Source of the DNA: Engraulis encrasicolus
Taxonomy: Eukaryota > Chordata > Actinopteri > Clupeiformes > Engraulidae
Assembly: GCF_034702125.1 (NCBI RefSeq)
Contig: NC_085859.1
Span: 9,078,848 to 9,142,847, forward strand
Direction of reading: 5' to 3'
Length of the DNA: 64,000 nt
Made by a program: the position numbers and the translations under genes. The notes under the pieces were generated by a model. It had not been told where the DNA came from and ran no database searches. It saw only the letters and a list, made by a program, of their open reading frames with translations. Positions 22,625 to 32,892 of the stretch are shown here, piece after piece (position 1 is the stretch's first letter; each line of letters opens with the position of its first letter).

Positions 22625-25600
22625 CGGGGAGGAACGGTAGCCTACCATGCACCCCCCCCACAACAAAACGCCATGTGATTTTTTTTGATCGTCAAGATGT
22701 CCTGAATAAGAATTTGAGTGGTAACAGTTATATAACTCACTCCCACTATACTTTTTCACATCATATTGTATATGACCCCAGAATGCTCAGTGCATTCTAG
22801 TAGTACACTGCCAAGTCCTCTAAAGCCATGATTAAGTTGGTTATCATAGCTTATCATATACCATATGAAAGCTTGGAGTCTGCAGTATACATATATTAAA
22901 CTGTATTTGGTGTAGCTTTTTGCATAGCAACGGTTGCTAGGCAAAGCATCTTCCTTAGCAACCAACATCAGTGACACAGTTCCTCTGTGATTACATTGTG
23001 CTATGATGTCTGGATCTAGACCACTTTTCCAAGGTTCAACATGACTTGTTTGAACCTCCAAGATGTCCTTAATAAGAATTTGAGTGGTAACAGTAATATA
23101 ACTCATTCCTATTATACTCTTGTACATCATATTGTATATGACCCCAGTACGCTCTATACGTTTTAGTTCTATGTAGTAGTAAACTGCCAAGGCCTCTACA
23201 GCCATTTTGCAGTTGGTTATCATAGTTTGTTATATACAATATGAAACATTGGAGTGTGTAGTTTATGAACATTGTCATATTTTTGGTGTACTTATAACAT
23301 TTGGGAAAATATACTTGGTGTAGTGGTATGATGTCTGAGAGCTCTGTTTTTTTTCCTTGATTCTTTAAATGACCAATTCTTACATATAAAGACCTTAAAA
23401 GGAAATATATTAACAATTTGGAAAAGTCCAAACCCTAATGTGATGTAAGCACTAACTACTTGAACTATTGACAATGTTGCAATCTGTACGGTCTGTGTCA
23501 CTGTCACAGTCCATGCAAGTTGGTGCGCAAGACCACAAGACCCCAATAGAAGGAAACCAGTTGAATCATAAATAAAGTTTATTGAACATTTGGGGAAAGG
23601 TATAGTCCAAGGCGGAAAGTTCATTTACTGCTACTGTCAATGTCTGTGCTTGACCAATCACTTTCAATTTCACTCTCACTGCTACCACCACAGTGCACTT
23701 TACAGTGATACAGCTGGTGATGATGCTCTCAATGGTTCCTCTGTAGAAGGTGGTCATTATGGCTGGTGGGGCACTGGCATGCCTCAGTTTGCGCAGGAAG
23801 TAGAGGCGTTACTGGGCTTTCTTGGCCAGTGATGCAGTGTTGGTGGTTCAGGAGAGGTCCTCGCTGATGTGCACTTCAAGGAATTTTGTGCTGCTCACCC
23901 TCTCCATAGCAGCACCATCGATGGTCAGTGGCAGGAGTTGGTGGTGACCTTTCTGGAAGTTGACAACAATCTCCTTTGTCTTGCTGACATTCAGTAGGAG
24001 GTTGTTGTCACTGCACCACTTGGCTAGGTGGTCCACCTCTGTCCTGTAGTGTTTCTCATCAATGATGGTGATGAGACCCGTCAGGGTTGTGTCATCTGCA
24101 AACTTCACCTGGTTGGTGCTGTGGGATATTTTGCAGTCGTGTGTGAGCAGGGTGAAGAGTAAAGGGCTTAGCACACACCCTAGTGGAGCTCCTGTGCTCA
24201 GCGTGATGGTGTCCGAAGTGTTGTTGCCAACATGCACTGCTTGTGGTCTCTGGCACAGGACGTTTAGCAGCCAGTTGCAGAGGGAGGTGCTGAGGCCCAT
24301 ATTGTCCAGTTCGCATATCAGCTGTTGGGGTATGATGGTATTGAATGCTGAGCTGAAGTCAATCGTTGAAGCAGGATGGAGATGACTTCTTTGGTACCCA
24401 TATGATGGTGACGGCTTTGAAGCAGAAGGGGACAATGGCTTGTTGTAGTGAGGTGTTGAAGATGTCAGTGGAGACATGCTTTAAAGTTCCTCAGCACAGT
24501 CTTTCAGCATCCGTCCAGGGATGTTGTCTGGGGCTGTTGCTTTGTGTGGGTTGATCCTGAGAGCCCTCTTCATGCTATCAACAGGTAGACACAGGTATTC
24601 TGTGGGTGGGTCTTGTTTTGTTCCTCGAAGTGTGTGAAAAAGCTGTTGAGGTCGTTCAGCAGGGATGTGTTGTTTTTGCACCTCCGAGGTGATGGCTTGT
24701 AGTCAGTGATAGCTTGGATGTCCTTCCATAGGCTCCGTGCATCTTTGCTTGTGTGTATTCTTGTTTTGCCTTTCTAATGCCTTGTGACAAGTTGGCCATA
24801 GCTGTTTTCAGACCCCCTTTATCCCCAGCTCTGAAGGCTATGTCTCTTGCCCTCAGCAGCCTATGGACGTCCCCTGTCAGGCATGGCTTCTGGTTGGCTC
24901 GAGTGATTATTGTTTTTGTGTCTGTGACGTCGTCTATGCATTTGGTGATGTAGGATGTGACTGTATCTTTATACTCCTCGATGTCTATTTGGTTGTTGTT
25001 GGTGGCAACTTGTTTAAAAATATCACAGTCAGTTATTTCAAAGCAGTTTTGGAGGGCGGATAAATCCCATCCCTAATTATGATGCGCTAATTAATTCTCA
25101 AAACCCTTTAAATAATTAAAAAACTACAATATTTTAATATATCATAATTGGCTAACATTGTGGAAGGGAGTCATTTAAAGAATCGAAAAAAAGCAGAGCT
25201 CTCAGACATCATATCATAAACCAAGTATATCTTCCCAAATGTCATAGGCCTACACTATACATATGTAATACTCATAAACTACACACTCCAAGCTTTCATA
25301 TGGTACATAACAAGCTATGATAACCAACTGCAAAATGGCTGTAGAGGCCTTGGCAGTTCACTACTACATAGAACTAAAACGTGTAGAGCGTACTGGAGTC
25401 ATATACAATATGATGTAAAAGAGTATAGTAGGAATGAGTTATATTACTGTTACCACTCAAATTCTTATTAAGGACATCTTGGAGGTTTAAACAAGTCATG
25501 TTGAACCTTGGAAAAGTGGTCTAGATCCAGACATCATAGCGCAATGTAATCACAGAGGAACTGTGTCACTGATGCTGGTTGCTAAGGAAGATGCTTTGCC

Positions 25601-25914
25601 TAGCAACCGTTGCTATGCAAAAGCTACACTAAATACAGTTTTATATATGTATACTGCAGACTCCAAGCTTTCATATGGTATATCATAAGCTATGATAACC
25701 AACTGAATCATGGCTTTAGAGGACTTGGCAGTGTACTACTAGAATGCATTGAGCATTCTGGGGTCATATACAATATGATGTGAAAAAGAATAGTGGGAGT
25801 GAGTTATATTACTGTTACCACTCAAATTCTTATTCAGGACATCTTGACGATCAAAAAAAATCATATGGCGTTTTGTTGTGGGGGGGGTGCATGGTAGGCT
25901 ACCGTTCCTCCCCG
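22625..25914. mobile_element. Palindromic transposon with a LINE insertion in its centre
   Basis: Ends CGGGGAGGAACGGTAGCCTA and TAGGCTACCGTTCCTCCCCG are perfect inverses. The arms remain complementary over about 700 bp (for example GTACACTGCCAAGTCCTCTA against TAGAGGACTTGGCAGTGTAC). TCTATGTAG and TCTAATGTAG flank it as an imperfect target duplication. Each arm also has an internal repeat: CAAGATGTCCT and the following 400 bp occur twice per arm. Confidence 0.85.
23690..25060 (-). mobile_element. Non-LTR retrotransposon fragment, reverse transcriptase (CR1/L2/Rex1-like)
   Basis: The minus strand reads [83 protein letters not shown] and [20 protein letters not shown] is the catalytic motif of the RT palm. 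Frameshifts and a stop break it into pieces, so it is dead. 5' truncated, lying in the loop of a foldback element. Confidence 0.85.
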
Positions 25915-26045
25915 TCTAATGTAGATTTGGTCTCTCTATAGTGAAGTCATAGTCGTGGTTGACAAAATTAACGCTGCTCTGTATAGCTTTGGTCTCTTTC
26001 ATACTGTATTTAAGTCATAGTCATGGTTGACGAAATTAATGCTGC
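25915..26045. repeat. 63-bp minisatellite, two units
   Basis: The array resumes after the palindromic element and ends 40 bp before the stop of the next TRIM gene. Confidence 0.85.
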
Positions 26046-26087
26046 TCTATAAACCGGTAGCTTTCCCTTTTTAAGGGATGTGGGGAC

Positions 26088-26611
26088 TTACAACAGCTTC
26101 ACTGATGTTCCGTAATTATGTAACCCAAATCCAGGGTAGAGTGTGTGAGTGAATGTGGTGTTGACTCTGTGCAGGAGGGTCATTGTGTCTCCCCTGATGC
26201 TGTAGAAGGCCAGAGTTCCTGCCATGTGATCCACATAAACTCCTATTCTGGAGCTGGCCACTAGAGGGAGTTCAGTCTCTTTATTATTGTGTCTGAAAAA
26301 GGAGCTGAAGCTGTCGAGGTACAGACTCCAGGACTGATCATTACGTCCAAACACACACGCATTACCCTGTCCTTTCCTGCTGATGCTTTTATATGACACT
26401 GCTATACCAACCCCCTCCCCACTCCCCTCAACCTCCCAGTAGCAGCGCGTAGACACACCCTCTCTACACAGCACCTGATAATAGTGATCAAATCTGTCTG
26501 GATGATCAGGATATGACTGGGCCTCATCTCTCCACTCCACCCTCCTGTTCCCCTCAGACAGATGGAGGACTCTGTGTGCTGTGTTTGGATCCAGAGTGAA
26601 GTGACAGGAAT
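26088..26611 (-). CDS. TRIM gene 2, exon 8: PRY/SPRY (B30.2) domain
   Basis: Acceptor CTACTCTAG. The junction reads EDFLQ-Y-SCHFTLDPNTAHRV. SPRY landmarks are LHLSEGNRRVEW, CYWEVEGSGEGVGIAVSYKS, VDHMAGTLAFYSI and YPGFGL, ending SVKLL-TAA. Its motifs (LDPNTAH, CYWEVE) are closer to the family consensus than those of gene 1. Confidence 0.92.
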
Positions 26612-26637
26612 CTAGAGTAGACAAGACACATTTTTAG

Positions 26638-26724
<87 letters not shown>

Positions 26725-26737
26725 TGTACAATGTGCT

Positions 26738-26770
<33 letters not shown>

Positions 26771-26784
26771 TGTCAAATGTACAA

Positions 26785-26864
<80 letters not shown>

Positions 26865-26916
26865 GTCAAATGTACAATGTGCTTGTGTGTGTGTACGTGT
26901 TGTCAAATATACAATG

Positions 26917-26966
<50 letters not shown>

Positions 26967-29900
26967 AACTCACACTGTAAGAAGTCCTCTCTGGTCACTG
27001 GTTCAGCAATGAGAGCCTGGCCATCAGACACTGAAACATAAAACATCACATTGATCTAAATAAGTGCATGAACACCACAATATGCTACATATTCAACCAG
27101 AGCAGAGGAGACCATACAGTAGGACGTAGTGACACTACGAGTCTCCAGCTTTAGACATCTTACAGGGCAGCATCTCTTTTACGATGAGGGTGCACTCTGT
27201 ACGTCCCTTTGTAGATTGAGGATCTTTGTATTTGCTAGACTCAATCACAAATCTATCAAGCAGCTTCAAGTTGTTCTGAATGCAGCTGCTAGGCTTCTCA
27301 CCAGGACAAAGAAGTGTGATCACGTCAGTCCTGTTTTAGTCTCACTGCACTGGCTCCCAGGACGCTTCAGAATAGATGTCAAGATCCTTCTGTTCTGACG
27401 ATTTCTACCAGTTTATGATTACTAAAACTAACCAACATGAGCGAATGGGCATTACGTGTCAGGGCAGCTTTGTGCTGCAATAATTCTCCTGGTGAAATGA
27501 CACATGTGCTTCCCAATATAATATGTGCTACCTTGTTAGCCACTAGAGTGGTCAGTAGTTACCTTTGCTGTGGAATAGTTCACCTATAGGAAGCAGGGCT
27601 GCCCATCTAACCCCCTGATACCACTAGTTGGCCCATACAGTAGCTATGACTGCTGACTGAGTTCACTGAGTTACCACACACAGACAGCTGCACCTCCAGT
27701 CTCCTCCACCCCTCTCCTTACACACAAACGCACGCACACGCACACGTGCACACGCACGCACAAACACACCCCCCAGTCTCCTCCACCTCTCTCCCCGCAC
27801 TAACGCAGTTGCAACTCCAGATTACAGCCTGTAATGCTGCTGAATGAGACCATTATCAGGCTCTTCTCTGAACAGTAATCTCACAGGTGGAGATGGACAG
27901 CCCAGCAGTCTGGTGGAGATGGACAGCCTGGTGGAGATGGAAAGCCTAGCAGCCTGGTGGAGATGGGCAGCCTAGCGGCCTGGTGGAGATGGGCAGCCTG
28001 GTGGAGATGGACAGCCTAGCAGCCTGGTGGAGATGGACAGCCTGGTGGAGATGGACAGCATAGCAGCCTGGTGGAGATGGACAGCCTAGCAGCCTGGTGG
28101 AGATGGGCAGACTGGTGGAGATGGACAGCCTAGCAGCCCGGTGGAGATGGGCAGCCTAGCAGCCTGGTGGAGATGGACAGTCTGGTGGAGATGGACAGTC
28201 TAGCAGCCTGGTGGAGATGGGCAGCCTAGCAGCCTGGTAGAGATGGACAGCCTGGTGGAGATGGACAGCCTAGCAGCCTGGTGGAGATGGGCAGCCTGGT
28301 GGAGATGGACAGCCTAGCAGCCTGGTGGAGATGGACAGCCTAGCAGCCTGGTGGAGATGGACAGCCTGGTGGAGATGGACAGCCTGGTGGAGATGGACAG
28401 CCTGGTGGAGATGGACAGCCTTGCAGCCTGGTGGCATCTCTAGAGTGTTTTACTCCTGTCCTCTGCAGCCAGACTCCTTAACACCACCTAACCCCCACCC
28501 CCACCACTCCCACTGCACAACATACTGATACAGTAATGACTTACTCTCTGGTGGCAGGAAACCCTTGCTGTCTGCTCTTCTGACTGGGAGTTCAGGATCA
28601 GTATCTGCAGACCAACACAGAGAGTGCATCTTAATATGGGACCTTGCCTCCTCCACTTGCCTCCTCCACTCGCTTCTCGTCATGATGACATCACTGACAA
28701 CAGCATTATATTTCAATATCTTGCAAAAGCTCAATTGTAGAGTCTTTTTCTCATTTGCAATTGTTATAGTGAATGAAAAACAGTCCCTTAAAAGTTGTTG
28801 TGGCTAGGCTGACAGCTGGGAAACTTTATCGTTTTCTCCACGGAGGAGGGGCCAGGAGGCGGGGCGAGGAGACAAGCGCAAGTGGAGGAGGCAAGGTCAC
28901 ATATTAAGATGCACTCAGAGGCACACATTCACCCACATGCATCTCACATCCAATGGCTTAGGAGGCTTCAGTGTACAAATATTGACACATAGATTCCTGC
29001 AGTATGCATGATACTGGTCTGGACCACCCTGACTATAAGATTAAAAGGTCTGTTGCTCTGCTGTTTTTGGACAGATTTGAGTTTTCGTTTTTCATGTTTA
29101 AATCAGGGCTTTGAACCGGTTCAAGGAACGAAAACGAAAACCAGGAACTTTTTGTATTTTACAGGGAACAGAAACGAAACCGGAAACGTTATTATTTTTT
29201 ATGTTCTGGAACGGGAACACTTATTTAAAAATAATGGTAACCGGTTAATACCGTTCCTCAAACTAAAAAAAAAAGTCATTATTTTCCTGCGCACGTTACC
29301 ATGACGGCTGAGGTTCACGTCCTGTGTGACATCAGACATTCTCTGACTGAATGGAGAGAGAGCTATAGATTACAAAGTCTTCACTCCACATCTTAATTAA
29401 GAGAAACCACTGTCATACAAAAGGACAGAGTTTGCATTGCATTATTGTAAGACATTGCAGGGAAGCGCGTGTAAAGCGCACCGACAATGTTCGGCGTTAT
29501 TGGGCATCCATGGCCGCTTCAAATATGCACAAACTCACAATGTCCATCATAGTGCTCCCCGTGACCCAAGTCAGCATGGAGCGCACATTTTCATCATTGA
29601 GGTTTATTCTCTGCTTCTCCGCTTAGGTCGTCCCTGAATGACAAAATTCTGGAGGATATTCTTTTCATCCGCTTGAATAAACAGTTTTGAATGTAGGCTG
29701 ACTCATTTGGACTTCCGTCTTTCTTGGTTAACGTCAGTTAGGCCTATGGGGAGTAATCAGCTGACAGGAACGAAATGAACCGTTCCGGGAACAATATTTT
29801 TTGGTTCTAACCGGTTCGGGAACGTCAATTTATTGGTGGAACTCAGAACCGGAAACGTTATAATTCCGTTTCTGTTCGGAACGGAACGTTTGGAAAAAAA

Positions 29901-32051
29901 TAACGGTTCAAAGCCCTGGTTTAAATACAACACATTTCACAGCATCATTTCCATGAGCTCATTTCACAAAAGGCCACAGAGTTGCTATTCAACACAGAGA
30001 TCCTGTTCTTCTCTTCCTCACACCTGCATGGTCAGGCACCATTACCTCTTGAACAGATTATTCTTAAATTGCTTGTTGACGGCATCATCCAAAACCTGCA
30101 GCTGTTTCATTAAATCACAGTTCTTTTCTGGACTGAAGTTTTAACTTTTAATGTAATGTCAAAATACTATTCAAAATATTATTTTGGTGGAATACCAGTA
30201 CCAATCAAAAGCCCTTGTATGCTAGTGCTTGAAACAACAATCAGACCAGTGTTCTGTTCAAAATGGCTTTGTAAGGTTATAGAAAAAAACATATAAGACC
30301 AGGGTTTAATCAGCGTCTATATAAAATGTTTTTTATTTCTACTGGTCAGTAACCAGCATAGCAAATGCCTTTGTGTGTTACTGGTCGGATTTACAATTTT
30401 ACAAGTAAAATAACTCATCCCTCTGACTCAACGACCAGGCAAATGACAAAGCCAGTTCGTCATCACCATAAACTCTTTGTGCATGTTATAATCTCATTGT
30501 CACCAAAATTTTACTGACCTGCAATGAATTGTAAAGATTTAATACATTACTTAAGGCTTGTAGTACTGTCATAGCAATGTTGTTATGAGTCTTTCAGGGT
30601 GACTTGGCCCACCAGCACCCATTTGCGCACAGACGCTACACCCACAACAATCAAGACACTTGCATACAGAAATGGTGTTGCACAAATGAAATATCCGCAC
30701 ACACACTAGTCTAGTGATACAAACAGAGAGACACAGACATGCTGTCCATTTTCAGTCAGTGTGTGTGTGTGTTAGGGTGACCACCTTCTAATAAGTCCAA
30801 GAGGGGACAAGGGGTATGCTTCTGAGGGACAAAGTGGGACAGACCCTGGCGTGCACACGCACTCAAGCGCCACCAACATTTTTTTTAAATCGTTATTTTT
30901 TTATTATTGTCATTCGTTGTATTATTATTATTATTGTTGTTGTTGTTGTTTTCATAGTGATTCATCCCTGACCCTAACCCCCCAACCATGTCTTGTGGCC
31001 TTATACAAGGCATGGATAAGTAACATTGTGGTTATGGCCATTATAATATCATGCAACCAATGTGTAGGATATTTTTTTCCTTCTTAATACTGCAAATATA
31101 AAAAAGTCTATAGATAGATAAAATGTCATCAGTGCTTAACCCCCCCCCCCCCCCCCCCCCACCCCCAGCCATAATAAAAAATATAAATCAATCAAGAAAT
31201 AGGCAACACTATTTAAGCGAACATAATTTCAATCTCTTGAAAAGACCAGCTACATCTTGTGCATCTGTGCCAAATTGGTAGCTCATGAGGATGCATAGGC
31301 TACTTTGTACACCTTTAAGGACCTGCTGTAGCCAACATTTTAAAATAATAATTTTAGCAAGCTACTTGCTACACCATCACAGCATTTGGGGGAAACACTT
31401 CAACATTTGGATGTAGCAATTCTTAGCTGACAATTCCTGCTCTTAGGCTATGTTTATTCTGTAAATGAAAGGGGGATTCGTAATGGATGCAGGGTGTCTG
31501 CACATGTAGGCCTAGAAATATCTAGTCATCTGTTAATTAGCCTACAGCATGGGGAAACAGCTTGCATTTAGCAATAAACCAACCTACAGTTCCTGCTTCA
31601 CTGACGCATTCTGTTGCAAAAGTCATGCACTAGTGTCTGTTTTCACATTGATCTAAGGTGGCACAGTGTTGTTGAACTCTCCTAACTGTTCAAAAAGTCA
31701 GCCTACATTTCCCCCGCGTTGCGATGCGCACGTCACATCGGTATTGAGAATTGCCGCTACTCGCGGTTAACTGTCATAATAAATAACGCGTAACAAGGAA
31801 AAATCGGTCGGTTTGCTTGCTTGCTAGGGCGAGGTGTTAAAAAGTAACATGGAACGAAGTAATATCCCACCTCTGACTTGCTTGGATGCAGGTGGGTCTT
31901 GGAACCCCTGTGGGACTGCCTAGGTCTCAGGGATAGAGAGACTTTTTTTTCGAGCACACTTGATTTTGCGGGACAAACTGTCAATTCGCGGGACGCATGA
32001 TTTGGGCTTCCAACGCTGTACACGCACGCGCTACGCGGGACGGGTGGTCAC

Positions 32052-32143
<92 letters not shown>

Positions 32144-32821
32144 GAAAACTCACAATGTATGCTCTCGATGATCTGAATATTTTTCACAGCTTCAAGACAA
32201 AAAGAGAAAAATCAGATCAGTAATGTTTCATTTTTAAAAGCTATTGAAGATGTGATTCATATGAGTCATATATTTGTCAACCTGCTGCAGATATCTTGAC
32301 AATCTCCTCCTTGAAGACTGACTGTAATTTCTCCTCCAGCTGCATCTTCAGTGCAGACACAGATTCCTTCAGGGGCTCCAAGGAGAAACTCTTGCTACAG
32401 GTCACGCTGGTTGAAATTGTGCTGTAAGGCCTCCCACTGATGGACACCACGTTCTGCACAGAGAAACACACAACAGGGTGAGGTAAACCTACTGATGAGA
32501 ACCATTGAACAGCAAGACATCATTAGAGCTACTGCTGTGTTTATTCATATCTTGAACAGTCTTAACAGTAATGTTGTCTACCTTGAGGAAATAAATGGGA
32601 TCCTGAGTCAGTGAGAGCTGCTTCATCTCAGCATCTGTCTTCTTCAGCTCAGCAATGTCCTGCTCCATTCGCTTCAGGAGTCCTTCAGCTCGACTCACCT
32701 CAGCCTTCTCCTGAGCTCTGATCAGCTCTGTCACCTCAGAGCACCTTTTCTCAATGGAGCGGATCAGCTCAGTAAACATCCTCTCACTCTCCTTCACTGC
32801 TGTCTGTGCACCAGACTGATA

Positions 32822-32892
<71 letters not shown>

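Noticed and set aside
22756..23431. Two overlapping minus-strand frames of 120-155 codons
   Set aside because: Located in the repeated arm of the palindromic element at 22625-25914 with no protein family signature.
28325..28528. Trp-rich repeated frame (AWWRWT)
   Set aside because: Translation of the intronic minisatellite.
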